Shown here: positions 18,622 through 27,732 of the stretch, piece after piece
How the letters are laid out: the number at the start of each line of letters is the position of its first letter
Position numbering within the stretch: the stretch's first letter is position 1
Source: Arthrobacter sp. M4
GTDB lineage: Bacteria; Actinomycetota; Actinomycetes; Actinomycetales; Micrococcaceae
Length of the DNA: 64,000 bases
Direction: 5' to 3'
NCBI RefSeq assembly: GCF_020251205.1
Contig: NZ_JAIWYX010000005.1
Location: 62,001 to 126,000, forward strand
Translations under genes and position numbers: made by a program
The notes under the pieces: model-generated
The model's database searches: none
What the model was told of the DNA's origin: nothing
What the model saw: the letters and a program-made list of their open reading frames with translations, nothing else

Positions 18622-19807
18622 CGATGCCTCCCGGAACCACCCTGACGCGCCGGCCCGCCAGTTCTTCCGGGATATCGGCGTCGACGGCGGCCGTCACCAG
18701 CACCTGTTCGGCGCTGGCTACGATGCCGGCAAGTTTACGCCTGCGCTGGACGTCAAGCTCCGCGAAGACGTCGTCGAGGATCAGGATGGGGGCGGAACCG
18801 CCCGTCATGGCGTCGTCCAACATGACGTAATAGGACGCCAGGCGCAGCCCAAGGCACATGGACCACGTCTCACCGTGGGATGCATAGCCCTTGGCAGGGG
18901 CGCCACCCAGACTGAGCACCAGCTCATCCCGGTGCGGGCCCACCATTGAGATTCCCCGCTCCAACTCCTTTCGTCGGGCGGCGGCGAAGGACCGCATATA
19001 GCGCGAGGCCAACTCCTCGATGGAAACGGATGACAGGTCCTCCGTAGCTCCGTCCGCGGTGGCGCCCTGCAGCTCAAGCTCCTGGCCACCGTCGTCGTCC
19101 AATACACCTTCCAGGGTGGAGCGGTAGGCGACGTCGGCAATCTTGGTGCCGTCTGTCAACTCCGCGTAGGCGCGGGCCAGATGCGGCCGTAGCCGCTCCA
19201 CAATTTGAAGCCGGGCGTGAAGGAGTTGGGCTCCGGCCCTGGCCATGTGCTGGTCCCACACTTCAAGGGTGGCCTCGTGGGCGGAAGTGAATTTGCCGCT
19301 TCGCGCTGATTTCAGCAGTGCGTTGCGCTGCTTGAGCACGCGGTCGTAGTCGCTGCGCGTGGCGGCGTGAACTGGCATCAGGCTCACCAGCAACTCGTCC
19401 AAAAAACGACGGCGGTTGCTTGGGTCGCCCTTGACCAAGGCCAAGTCTTCGGGGGCGAAGAGCACGCTCTGGCAGATACCCAGGATGTCCCGCGCCCGGA
19501 CGGGATTTCCGCGGTTAATCCGGCCGCGATTGGCCCGGCCGGCGTTGATTTCGAGCTCCACGATTGTGGCTTGGTCTCCGCGAACCAGCCTGCCCCGGAT
19601 CATGGCGCGGTCGGTACCGAACCTCAGTAGGGGTCCGTCAGAGCTGACCCTGTGCGAACCCAGCGTGGATAGATAGCCGATGGCCTCCATTAGGTTGGTT
19701 TTGCCAATCCCGTTGGATCCAACAAGGACCGTGACACCCGGACCGAGTTTCAGGTCCACCTGGGCGTAACTGCGGAAATCCGTGAGCGAAAGGTGTTCGA
19801 GGTACAC
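18608..19807 (-). CDS. recF: DNA replication and repair protein RecF (399 aa)
   Basis: SMC-like ATPase that loads RecA at gapped DNA with RecO and RecR. Walker A is in VLVGSNGIGKTNLMEAIGYL, the signature region in SHGETWSMCLGLRLA and Walker B in ILILDDVFAELDVQRRRKL. I choose the GTG giving VYLEHLSLTDFRSY, where family homology begins and which leaves a 22-base gap to gnd. A longer frame to 19861 overlaps gnd and adds an unconserved Pro/Ser stretch. The 3' end overlaps dciA. Confidence 0.95.
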   Translation of the reverse strand: MYLEHLSLTDFRSYAQVDLKLGPGVTVLVGSNGIGKTNLMEAIGYLSTLGSHRVSSDGPLLRFGTDRAMIRGRLVRGDQATIVELEINAGRANRGRINRGNPVRARDILGICQSVLFAPEDLALVKGDPSNRRRFLDELLVSLMPVHAATRSDYDRVLKQRNALLKSARSGKFTSAHEATLEVWDQHMARAGAQLLHARLQIVERLRPHLARAYAELTDGTKIADVAYRSTLEGVLDDDGGQELELQGATADGATEDLSSVSIEELASRYMRSFAAARRKELERGISMVGPHRDELVLSLGGAPAKGYASHGETWSMCLGLRLASYYVMLDDAMTGGSAPILILDDVFAELDVQRRRKLAGIVASAEQVLVTAAVDADIPEELAGRRVRVVPGGIDGEG

Positions 19808-19829
19808 GCGTTCTGCCGGACTCCGGGCG

Positions 19830-20714
19830 CTACTTGGCGGGGCGGGTGGCGTGCCCGCCAAACTGGTGGCGCAGTGCGGAAACCATCTTCATGGCCGGGG
19901 AGTTGTCCTCGCGGGAGGCAAATCGCGCGAAGAGTGCGGCGGTGATGGCAGGGGCAGGGATGGCGTTGGCGATTGCCTCCTCCACGGTCCACCGTCCTTC
20001 GCCGGAATCCTCAACATAATCATCGATGGATTGCAGGCCAGGATCTTCGTCCAATGCCTTCACCATGAGGTCCAGGAGCCATGAACGGACCACCGTTCCC
20101 TTTTGCCAGGCGCGGAACGTGCCCGGAAGATCCTGCACGATCTCCTTCGCCGCGAGCAGTTCGTAGCCTTCGGCATACGCCTGCATCAGGCCGTACTCGA
20201 TGCCGTTGTGCACCATCTTGGCGTAGTGGCCGGCACCGACGTCGCCGACGTGGACAAAGCTGTCCGCCCGTTCGCCTTCCGGTCGGAGGGCATCAAACAC
20301 GGGAAGGGCACGTTCGATGTCCTCGGGAGCACCGCCTGCCATTAGCCCGTAGCCATTTTGAAGTCCCCAGACGCCACCGGAAACCCCGCAGTCGGCGAAG
20401 CGAATGCCCTTGGAGTCCAGGAGGGCTGAATGCTTCTGGTCCTCGGTGAAGCGGGAGTTACCGCCGTCGATCACCAGGTCGCCCGCACTGAGCTTCTCTG
20501 AAAGTTCGGTGATCACCGAGTTTGTGATCTCGCCGGCGGGCACCATCACCCAAATGATGCGCGGCGCCGGTATGGCTGTGAGGAGTTCGTCCAGGCTCCC
20601 GACGTCGGTCACTTCAGGATTGCGGTCAAGGCCTGTGACTTCAATGCCGCCCTTGCGGAGACGTTCACGCATGTTGAAGCCCATTTTCCCGAGGCCGATT
20701 AGTCCGATATGCAC
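19830..20714 (-). CDS. gnd: 6-phosphogluconate dehydrogenase, short (GntZ/YqeC-type) form (294 aa)
   Basis: Oxidative pentose-phosphate enzyme that converts 6-phosphogluconate to ribulose 5-phosphate. The Rossmann fingerprint is HIGLIGLGKMGFNMRERL, the substrate-binding segment VIDGGNSRF plus FADCGVSGGVWG, and the catalytic Lys is in GAGHYAKMVHNGIEYG. At 294 aa it belongs to the short decarboxylating class, not the 470-aa class. The GTG start has AAAAGAG upstream. Its place between dnaN and recF is a conserved actinobacterial insertion into the replication group, with no known functional link. Confidence 0.93.
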   Translation of the reverse strand: MHIGLIGLGKMGFNMRERLRKGGIEVTGLDRNPEVTDVGSLDELLTAIPAPRIIWVMVPAGEITNSVITELSEKLSAGDLVIDGGNSRFTEDQKHSALLDSKGIRFADCGVSGGVWGLQNGYGLMAGGAPEDIERALPVFDALRPEGERADSFVHVGDVGAGHYAKMVHNGIEYGLMQAYAEGYELLAAKEIVQDLPGTFRAWQKGTVVRSWLLDLMVKALDEDPGLQSIDDYVEDSGEGRWTVEEAIANAIPAPAITAALFARFASREDNSPAMKMVSALRHQFGGHATRPAK

Positions 20715-20806
20715 AATGAACTCTTTTCTGCTGTGGGCTGGATGGGCGAAGTAGCTTGCGGGCGCTGAATGGTGTTGACGTTAGACGCCGCTGGGCCGCG
20801 AGTGAG

Positions 20807-21931
20807 TTAGTTGGGCAGCCTCACTGGCATCACAAGGTAGCGATAGTCGTCCTGGTCGTCTCCATCAGCATCGGCCTGCGCTGTGATCATGGCCGGCTTC
20901 GGGGCGCTTGTGAACGAGAACCTGACGAACTTGGTTTCGATCACACTGAGGCCCTCAACCAGATAGTGCGGGTTGAATGCCACTGTGATGTCATCCCCGG
21001 TCAGGGTAGCTTCGAGTTCTTCCGAGGCCTGGGCGTCTTCACCGGTTCCGGCGTCCAAGTGAAGTTGTCCTTGGGTGAAGGCCAGGCGCACGGGAGTGTT
21101 CCGTTCGGCCACCAAGGCCACACGGCGAACGGCTTCCACGAGTTCCTGGGTTTGGACGGTTGCGTGGATTGGGGTGGATTCGGGGAACAGCGAGCGGATC
21201 TTCGGGTATTCACCGTCCACCAGCAACGAAGTGGTGGTGCGGCCACCGCTCTCAAAGCCGATCAGCCGACTGTCGTCGTCCGCAATGGCTACGCTCAGGT
21301 CTCCGCTCCCGCCAAGGGTCTTGGCAACTTCGTTCAAGGTCTTGGACTTGACCAGGGCGCTCGTGGAGATGCTGGGGTTGACCGGCTTCCACGGGATTTC
21401 GCGCATAGCCAGGCGGTATCGGTCTGTGGCCAGGAGCGTGATGAGGTCGTCCTCGATCTCCATGCGGACACCGGTGAGGATGGGCAGGGTGTCATCTTTG
21501 CTGGCAGCGATGATGACCTGGGATACGGCCTGGGCAAAGACATCGCCCGACACGGTACCGCTAACGGCGGGAAGCGCAGGGAGCGGGGGATATTCCGCCT
21601 CGGGCATGGTGGCCAGGTGGAAGCTGCTCCGGCGGCAAGTCAGCGTGACTTTGGTGCCATCGGTTTCGATTTCCACGGGTGCGGACGGCAGGCTTCGGCA
21701 AATGTCAGCCAGTAGTCGTCCGGAAACCAGAATCGTTCCTTCGACAGCAATGTCGGCCGGAATCTCAAGCCTGGCGGATGTCTCGTAGTCGAAGCTGGAC
21801 AGGCTGACCGTCCCCGCTTCGGCTTTGAGCAGCAGGCCTGAGAGTACGGGGACGGGCGGCCGCGGAGACAACGACCGGGCTGTCCACGTGACGGCTTCTG
21901 CCAGGACGTCCCGCTCGACTCTGAACTTCAC
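20807..21931 (-). CDS. dnaN: DNA polymerase III beta sliding clamp (374 aa)
   Basis: Ring-shaped clamp that tethers polymerase to DNA. Three clamp domains are evident, starting KFRVERDVLAEAVTWTARSL, and the C-terminus YRYLVMPVRLPN is typical. I start at GTG 21931, with GGCGGA 8 bases upstream, because homology starts exactly there. The frame is open a further 33 codons upstream, but that stretch is Arg/Glu-rich and unconserved. The 600-base gap to dnaA holds oriC. Confidence 0.96.
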   Translation of the reverse strand: MKFRVERDVLAEAVTWTARSLSPRPPVPVLSGLLLKAEAGTVSLSSFDYETSARLEIPADIAVEGTILVSGRLLADICRSLPSAPVEIETDGTKVTLTCRRSSFHLATMPEAEYPPLPALPAVSGTVSGDVFAQAVSQVIIAASKDDTLPILTGVRMEIEDDLITLLATDRYRLAMREIPWKPVNPSISTSALVKSKTLNEVAKTLGGSGDLSVAIADDDSRLIGFESGGRTTTSLLVDGEYPKIRSLFPESTPIHATVQTQELVEAVRRVALVAERNTPVRLAFTQGQLHLDAGTGEDAQASEELEATLTGDDITVAFNPHYLVEGLSVIETKFVRFSFTSAPKPAMITAQADADGDDQDDYRYLVMPVRLPN

Positions 21932-22532
21932 GGAAGTCTTCCGCCTTTCATTGCTGCTGTCAGTGCTGGTCCGCTCGCGTGGGCGAGCTGGTTCGCGCCG
22001 CTCGCCGCCTGTTGTTCCGTGGTCGCGCACGGTGGATCCAGAGTGCGAATCACAAAAACAGCTTCAGGGACGGGACGCATTGCTGACAGCTTAGCCGCAT
22101 CCGTGGAGATTAACCCATCCCCAGCTCACAGGCTTGTAGTTCTGCTGGGCTCGGTCTGGGAAGTCAGGCCAAGCGGCTGTGCACTGTGGGGCCCTTCAGA
22201 GGGAGATTGTTGTTTGAGGGATTCAAATTTTTGGGATTCGTAGTGTTAATAACTCTTGTGGAAACTGTGGAAAACCCGCTTCTGCGGTGCGGATCCGCGG
22301 TTAAGCCCTGTTCATGTGTTGTGGGTGGGCTGGGTTTTAAACAGGGTGTGGATGTGGATTGCTAACCGGGGCGTTTTTGGGAATCCACAGACGGCTTAAG
22401 GGTTTTAAGCCCATTAACCGCGCTTGTCCCCTTAAGAATCCACAGGTTTATCCACATGTACTCGTTAATAAGGTATAGCTTGCCGCTACTCGGCCCTTGG
22501 CGATGTGGATTCCGGTCTCGTACGCGCCGGGG
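21932..22532. other. oriC: Replication origin oriC (dnaN-dnaA intergenic)
   Basis: The region lies between dnaA and dnaN, the standard oriC site in actinobacteria. A perfect DnaA box TTATCCACA is at 22448-22456. Looser boxes lie at 22257-22265, 22266-22274, 22353-22361, 22381-22389 and 22436-22444. An AT-rich stretch at 22210-22256 (ATTCAAATTTTTGGGATTCG and TTAATAACTC) is the likely unwinding element. TTTTAAAC and GGTTTTAAGC stretches lie between the boxes. No gene fits here. Box calls were made by eye against TTATCCACA and TTGTCCACA. Confidence 0.88.
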
Positions 22533-23948
22533 CTAGGAGTCCCGCTGCTGCTGCTTGATCCGGTTGGTCAGCTCGGTGACTTGGTTGTAGATCACACGAC
22601 GCTCGGCCATCAGTTCACGGATCTTCCGGTCCGCGTGGATCACGGTGGTGTGGTCGCGGCCGCCAAGCTCCTGGCCAATCTTTGGCAGGGACATGTCCGT
22701 GAGTTCGCGGCATAGATACATGGCGATCTGGCGTGCAGTCACCAGAGTCCGTGTGCGGGACTTGCTGCAGAGCTCTTCCATGGTCAGCTTGAAGTACTCC
22801 GCCGTCTGGTCCAGGATCTGCTTCGCCGTGATCTCCTGGGCACCGTCATCGGTGATCAAATCCTTGAGGACCATTTCGGCCAGCGCGACGTCCACGGGCT
22901 GCCTATTGAGGCTGGCGAAGGCCGTGACACGGATGAGGGCGCCTTCCAGTTCACGAATATTGCTGGCGATCTTGGAAGCGATGTACTCGAGTGCGTCATC
23001 CGGAGCGGAAAGTCCCTCACTCTGGGCCTTCTTCCGCAGAATGGCGATACGGGTTTCGAGTTCCGGCGGCTGGATGTCAGTCAGGAGTCCCCACTCAAAG
23101 CGGGACTTCATACGGTCTTCGAATCCTGCGAGCAGCTTGGGCGGCTGGTCGGACGTGATCACAACCTGCTTGTTGTTGTTATGCAGGGCATTGAATGTGT
23201 GGAAGAACTCCTCCAGCGTCCGGTCCTTGCCCGCCAGGAATTGGATGTCATCGATCAGCAGCACATCGACGTTGCGGTACGTGGTCTTGAAGCTTGCGCC
23301 CTCGTCATCGCGGATCGAGTTGATGAAGTCGTTGGTGAATTCTTCCGAGTTGACGTAACGGACGCGGATTCCGCTGTAGAGGCGTCGTGCATAGTGGCCG
23401 ATCGCATGCAGAAGGTGAGTCTTGCCCAGTCCTGAGTCGCCATAGATGAACAGCGGGTTGTATGCCTTGGCGGGTGCTTCGGCTACAGCCACGGCCGCGG
23501 CGTGGGCAAAGCGGTTCGAGGAACCGATCACGAACGTGTCAAAGACGTATTTCGGGTTCAGCCGTCCAAATTCGTGGGACGTGCTGGGCGGGGTGGGCTG
23601 CGGCTTCGGCTCAAAGGCGCCGCCAACAGCCGGCTCGACGACGGCGGGCGGCTCATCCTGGAGCGGCACCAAGTCGGTGTCTACGTCGATGGCGCATCGG
23701 ATGTCATCCGAGAAGACATTGCGCAGGGCTTCGTCCAGTGCTTCTTTGACCTGGGTCTGCAGGACCTCGCGGGTCAATTCATTGGGAACGGCGACCAAGA
23801 GCGTGGAACCGATGAGGCCCTGGGCCTGGGCAAGGCCGACGAAGCCGCGCTGGCGGGGTGAGACGCGGTCATCCTGTTCCAACAGGCTGAGGACCCGGCG
23901 CCAGGAACTTCCGACAGTATTGGCGTGATTGGCTTCGTCTACTGTCAT
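22533..23948 (-). CDS. dnaA: Chromosomal replication initiator DnaA (471 aa)
   Basis: AAA+ initiator that binds DnaA boxes and melts oriC. Domain I is residues 1-90 and a Pro-rich linker II follows (EPKPQPTPPSTSHEFGRLNP). Domain III has Walker A (GDSGLGKTHLLHAIGHYA), Walker B (DVLLIDDIQFLAG) and the arginine-finger region. Domain IV carries the box-binding signature GGRDHTTVIHADRKI. I start at ATG 23948; a TTG directly upstream is in frame. The upstream region has DnaA boxes, so autoregulation is likely. Confidence 0.97.
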   Translation of the reverse strand: MTVDEANHANTVGSSWRRVLSLLEQDDRVSPRQRGFVGLAQAQGLIGSTLLVAVPNELTREVLQTQVKEALDEALRNVFSDDIRCAIDVDTDLVPLQDEPPAVVEPAVGGAFEPKPQPTPPSTSHEFGRLNPKYVFDTFVIGSSNRFAHAAAVAVAEAPAKAYNPLFIYGDSGLGKTHLLHAIGHYARRLYSGIRVRYVNSEEFTNDFINSIRDDEGASFKTTYRNVDVLLIDDIQFLAGKDRTLEEFFHTFNALHNNNKQVVITSDQPPKLLAGFEDRMKSRFEWGLLTDIQPPELETRIAILRKKAQSEGLSAPDDALEYIASKIASNIRELEGALIRVTAFASLNRQPVDVALAEMVLKDLITDDGAQEITAKQILDQTAEYFKLTMEELCSKSRTRTLVTARQIAMYLCRELTDMSLPKIGQELGGRDHTTVIHADRKIRELMAERRVIYNQVTELTNRIKQQQRDS

Positions 23949-24440
23949 CAAGAGCGTTCCTAAGATCCTTGCTTGCCATCGGGCCGGCCACTGTTACGTC
24001 CGGACATATGCCATCGGAATCTGGGCCAGCGGTGAGTGTGTTTCCAAAGGAATCCACAGGGTTATTCACAGTCCGTGGATAATCGGCTACTGAGACACTC
24101 TAGGGGATGAAAAGGCCAGAAGATAGCTGGCCTCGGGCTTGTGGATAATTACATGGCTGTCGTTTCAAAATGGAGCCTGTGACCCACTTCATCCACAGGC
24201 TGGAGAGGTTAGTTGAACACAGCTGTGGACAGCTTGGAAAGGCTGTTTCGGTTTGACGCTGGGGTGTATTTTGCCCTAACGTTGTGAAGTCCTTTGTGTC
24301 CGTTTTTTGATCTGCCATGCCTTGCTGAGCGCACGTCGCCCGGAGGCTTCAGAGCAGCGGACATCAGCAAAACTTAGCGTCGGCCAGTTCTTTACTTTCT
24401 GATCGGGTGGACGCACCTTTGATCCACTGGAGTAACTAAC
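23949..24440. promoter_or_regulatory. Divergent dnaA/rpmH control region with DnaA boxes
   Basis: This 490-base divergent region carries a perfect DnaA box on the minus strand at 24140-24148. One-mismatch boxes are at 24062-24070, 24074-24082 and 24224-24232. Their position upstream of dnaA fits autoregulation, and they may also form the second half of a bipartite origin. The rpmH promoter must lie in the right half, but I could not fix its hexamers. Confidence 0.7.
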
Positions 24441-24578
24441 GTGAGCAAGCGGACTTTTCAGCCGAATAACCGCCGTCGGGCCAAGAAGCACGGCTTCCGC
24501 CTTCGTATGCGCACCCGCGCCGGCCGCGCCATCCTGGCTGCACGCCGTGGCAAGGGCCGCGCCGAACTGTCGGCGTAA
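24441..24578 (+). CDS. rpmH: 50S ribosomal protein L34 (45 aa)
   Basis: The product is [18 protein letters not shown]..., then [13 protein letters not shown], ending [11 protein letters not shown]: the complete, highly conserved L34. Start is GTG and the length is standard for actinobacteria. It is the first gene of the plus-strand rpmH-rnpA-yidD-yidC-jag-rsmG run that leaves the origin. Confidence 0.97.
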   Translation: MSKRTFQPNNRRRAKKHGFRLRMRTRAGRAILAARRGKGRAELSA

Positions 24579-24617
24579 TTACTGATTCGTCGGCCGCCAT
24601 ACCCTTTGTGAGTTAAG

Positions 24618-25028
24618 GTGCTTGCCACCCGTAACCGCTTGCGGACGTCGGCCGACTTTTCAACAACCTTACGTTCCGGCGTCCGCAATGGGCGCCGGAA
24701 CTTAGTGTTATATACGGCGGCAATTGCTGCCGACGAACCCAGCCGGATCGGGTTCATTGTTTCGAAAGCTGTCGGGAACGCTGTCACTAGGAACCTCGTT
24801 AAGAGGAGACTGAGAGAAGCAGGGGCGCTGTCATTGCAAGCGCACCGTACAGGCCTGGCAGTTGTAGTTAGGGCCCTACCGGCCGCCGCCACGGCTGGCT
24901 GGGACGAGTTGCTGGCTGACTACAACGCGGCGCTAGCTGTGACGACGAAACGACTTGCCGGCGCGGCCCCGCGGGCCGCTTCGCCTCGGGAGCAGGGCAT
25001 GACAGAGGGAGGAACACCGCGTGCGTAA
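24618..25028 (+). CDS. rnpA: Ribonuclease P protein component (136 aa)
   Basis: Protein subunit that helps the RNase P ribozyme bind pre-tRNA 5' leaders. The conserved RNR motif is GNAVTRNLVKRRLREAG, preceded by RIGFIVSKAV and the N-terminal RNRLRTSADF. Start is GTG. The C-terminus has an extra Ala/Arg/Glu stretch. Its end overlaps yidD by 8 bases. Order rpmH-rnpA-yidD-yidC is nearly universal. Confidence 0.95.
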   Translation: MLATRNRLRTSADFSTTLRSGVRNGRRNLVLYTAAIAADEPSRIGFIVSKAVGNAVTRNLVKRRLREAGALSLQAHRTGLAVVVRALPAAATAGWDELLADYNAALAVTTKRLAGAAPRAASPREQGMTEGGTPRA

Positions 25029-25449
25029 CCGGACTGCCGCCGTCGTACCCTCAACCAAAGCTGCTCCGCATCAAACCGCAGCGCCCATCTCAAAGGCTGC
25101 GCGAATGGTGGGTTCCTTCATCTGGAATCTTCCTCGGAACACTTTGATCGTGCTCCTCATGATCTATCGCAGGCTTGTCTCCCCCCTTTACGGGCAGGTC
25201 TGCCGATTCTTTCCCTCCTGCTCGGCCTATGCCCTAGAAGCTGTAACTGTTCACGGTGCCGTGAAAGGAAGCTGGCTGGCTGCCCGGCGCTTGGCCAGGT
25301 GCCATCCTTGGAATGCCGGCGGCGTGGACCATGTCCCCGCCGGACACCGCCACTGGCCGGAAGGCCGCACGCCCACAATTGTTGTACTGAACAACCCGGA
25401 TCAGTTCTTGGCTGCTCAGGCTAATGAAGAAGGCCGCCCAGCGGCCTAA
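25021..25449 (+). CDS. yidD: Membrane protein insertion efficiency factor YidD (142 aa)
   Basis: Small protein that assists membrane insertion by YidC. The core domain is MIYRRLVSPLYGQVCRFFPS followed by CSAYALEAVTVHGAVKG and RLARCHPWNAGGVDHVP, with the three conserved cysteines. About 40 extra residues precede it, starting at the GTG that overlaps rnpA. A later start cannot be excluded. It lies 17 bases before yidC. Confidence 0.92.
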   Translation: MRNRTAAVVPSTKAAPHQTAAPISKAARMVGSFIWNLPRNTLIVLLMIYRRLVSPLYGQVCRFFPSCSAYALEAVTVHGAVKGSWLAARRLARCHPWNAGGVDHVPAGHRHWPEGRTPTIVVLNNPDQFLAAQANEEGRPAA

Positions 25450-25466
25450 CAAAATAGGGAAAACGT

Positions 25467-26432
25467 ATGGACTTCTTTGAAACAATCATGTTTCCGTTCA
25501 AATGGCTGGTCTCAGCCATCATGGTCGGTTTTCATGACGGACTGAGCTTCATTGGCCTTCCGGCGGCCTCGGGCTGGACCTGGACGCTGTCCATCATCGG
25601 GCTGGTGCTCGTGATCCGTGCGGCCCTGATTCCGGTGTTCGTGAGGCAGATCAAGGCCCAACGGGGCATGCAGCTCCTGCAGCCGGACCTGAAAAAACTC
25701 CAGGACAAGTACAAGGGCAAGACTGACCAGCTGTCCCGCCAGGCCATGGCGCAGGAGCAGATGGCACTCTACAAGAAGCACGGCACCAACCCGTTCTCCG
25801 CATGTTTGCCGATGCTGATCCAGATGCCGTTCTTCTTCGCGCTGTTCCAGGTTCTCTCCGGTATCACTTCGGCAAAGGACAAGGGCCAGGGCATCGGAGC
25901 CATGAGCCACGACCAGGTGGTGCAGTTCGATCAGTCCAGCATCTTCGGCGCACCGCTGAACGCGACGCTGCTGCACGGCGGTGGCGGGGAGCACCAGGTG
26001 ACGGTGGTCGTCCTGACGATCGTCATGATCCTTGCCATGACAGCCTCGCAGTTCATCACGCAGAAGCAGATCATGGCCAAGAACATGTCCGAAGAGGCAC
26101 TGGCCAGCCCGTTCATGCGCCAGCAGAAGATGATGCTGTACATCCTCCCGATTGTCTTCGGCGTGGGCGGCATCAACTTCCCTATCGGCGTCCTGATCTA
26201 CTGGACCACAACCAACCTCTGGACCATGGGCCAGCAGTTCTTCGTCATCCGCCGTATGCCGACGCCCGGCTCCCCCGCAGCGAAGGCCCTGGCCGAGCGT
26301 CGGGCAGCCAAGGGCCTGCCTGCGCTGCCGATCCTCGGTGGCAAGCGGGAGGAAGCCGAGGTCGCGCCCGCCGTCGTACAGCCCAAGGGGCAGCGCGTAC
26401 AGCCGCAACGTAAGAACAGGAAGAAGAAGTGA
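25467..26432 (+). CDS. yidC: Membrane protein insertase YidC (321 aa)
   Basis: Inserts and folds inner-membrane proteins, alone or with SecYEG. The five core helices are visible, from FPFKWLVSAIMVGFHDGLSF through LIPVFVRQIKAQRGMQLLQP (with the groove arginine and coiled loop), NPFSACLPMLIQMPFFFALF, to FPIGVLIYWTTTNLWTMGQQ. It lacks the large periplasmic domain of Gram-negative YidC, as expected. The C-terminal tail is basic (QRVQPQRKNRKKK). Stop TGA overlaps the jag ATG. Confidence 0.96.
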   Translation: MDFFETIMFPFKWLVSAIMVGFHDGLSFIGLPAASGWTWTLSIIGLVLVIRAALIPVFVRQIKAQRGMQLLQPDLKKLQDKYKGKTDQLSRQAMAQEQMALYKKHGTNPFSACLPMLIQMPFFFALFQVLSGITSAKDKGQGIGAMSHDQVVQFDQSSIFGAPLNATLLHGGGGEHQVTVVVLTIVMILAMTASQFITQKQIMAKNMSEEALASPFMRQQKMMLYILPIVFGVGGINFPIGVLIYWTTTNLWTMGQQFFVIRRMPTPGSPAAKALAERRAAKGLPALPILGGKREEAEVAPAVVQPKGQRVQPQRKNRKKK

Positions 26433-26971
26433 TGTCTGTCGAAAGCACTGAAAAAGCCGTGGCGAGCGACGAGCACGACGTAGAAGAAACGAAACCCTCT
26501 GCTGCCAGCCGTCTGGAAGAGGAAGGCGACATCGCCGCCGACTACCTCGAAGAACTGCTGGATATCGCAGACATCGACGGTGATATCGACATCGAGGTCC
26601 GCAACGGCAGGACGTACATTTCCATCATTGCCGAGGAAGACTCCTCCGGTTTGGAGAGCCTGGTTGGACGCGACGGCGAGGTCCTGGAAGCCTTGCAGGA
26701 GCTGACTCGGCTGTCTGTCCTCTCGGCCACGGAGAACCGTTCCCGCCTGGTGCTGGACATCAACGGCTACCGCAAGGAGCGTGCCGGCTACCTCCAGAAG
26801 ATCGCAGAGGACGCCGTGGCGCGCGTCAAGGAGACGGGCAATTCAGTTGCTTTGGATCCGATGAGCGCCTACGAGCGCAAGATCGTCCACGACGCCGTTG
26901 CCGACCTCGGCTTCGTCAGCGAGTCGGAGGGCGAGGGTTCCGACCGTCACATCGTGGTTTCGGCCGACTAG
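26432..26971 (+). CDS. jag: Jag/KhpB-type single-stranded nucleic acid binding protein with KH and R3H domains (179 aa)
   Basis: After an acidic N-terminal stretch comes a KH-like domain (IDIEVRNGRTYISII and GRDGEVLEALQEL). An R3H domain follows (YERKIVHDAVADLG, with the Arg-x3-His). Proteins of this type bind RNA and influence cell division and envelope growth. It lacks the separate Jag-N domain of Firmicutes proteins. It is coupled to yidC by a 1-base stop/start overlap and ends 6 bases before rsmG. Confidence 0.93.
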   Translation: MSVESTEKAVASDEHDVEETKPSAASRLEEEGDIAADYLEELLDIADIDGDIDIEVRNGRTYISIIAEEDSSGLESLVGRDGEVLEALQELTRLSVLSATENRSRLVLDINGYRKERAGYLQKIAEDAVARVKETGNSVALDPMSAYERKIVHDAVADLGFVSESEGEGSDRHIVVSAD

Positions 26972-26977
26972 CCGACC

Positions 26978-27628
26978 ATGGTTGAGATCACTCCAGCTGA
27001 GCTCGAGGCGGCACAGAAGATCTTCGGTGACCGCCTTGATCTCGCTACCCGGTATGTCGAACATTTGGCGACGTCAGGGACGGAGCGCGGGCTGATTGGT
27101 CCGCGGGAAATCCCGCGATTGTGGGGTCGGCATGTTCTGAACTGCGCTGTCATTGAGTCCGAGATTCCGCCCAACAGCCACGTTGCCGACGTCGGAAGTG
27201 GTGCCGGGCTTCCGGGACTCTGCCTGGCGATTGCACGGCCGGACCTTAAGCTCACCTTGATCGAGCCCCTCGAACGCAGGGTGATCTGGCTGCAGGAGGT
27301 CGTTGACGACCTCGGCTTGGACAATGTCACTATCCTGCGCACTCGTGCTGAGCTCGCTGCCGGTCAGGTGACGGCCGACGTTGTCACGGCCAGGGCCGTG
27401 TCCGCGCTGAACAAGCTGGCTGGCCTGACCATTCCGTTGCTGGGCGGCAAGGGTGAAGTGGTGGCGATCAAAGGTCGTAGTGCGGCCGAGGAAATCGAGA
27501 AGGCCGCTAAGGTCATCCGCAAGCTCGGCGGCGTGGAGACTTCGGTTGTGGTGGTTGGACAGGAGCTTTTGGAGGAACCCACCACAGTGGTGAGGATCAT
27601 CGTCAATAAGCCTGGGAAGATTAGCTAG
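26978..27628 (+). CDS. rsmG: 16S rRNA (guanine527-N7) methyltransferase RsmG (216 aa)
   Basis: SAM-dependent methylase of 16S rRNA; its loss gives low-level streptomycin resistance in other bacteria. The SAM motif is VADVGSGAGLPGLCLAIA, followed by LTLIEPLERRVIWLQEV. RPRXW-like RLWGRHVLNCAVIE is near the N-terminus. Length and position before parA are standard. Confidence 0.95.
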   Translation: MVEITPAELEAAQKIFGDRLDLATRYVEHLATSGTERGLIGPREIPRLWGRHVLNCAVIESEIPPNSHVADVGSGAGLPGLCLAIARPDLKLTLIEPLERRVIWLQEVVDDLGLDNVTILRTRAELAAGQVTADVVTARAVSALNKLAGLTIPLLGGKGEVVAIKGRSAAEEIEKAAKVIRKLGGVETSVVVVGQELLEEPTTVVRIIVNKPGKIS

Positions 27629-27732
27629 CCCCAGGCTTGGATCCCTCAAGGGGTGCCTGCAAGCAGTTAGGCTAGAGAACGGCAGCCAGCGTTAGCTTAG
27701 AGCGGCGGCCAAGGCTGAATGAGAGCGAGAGT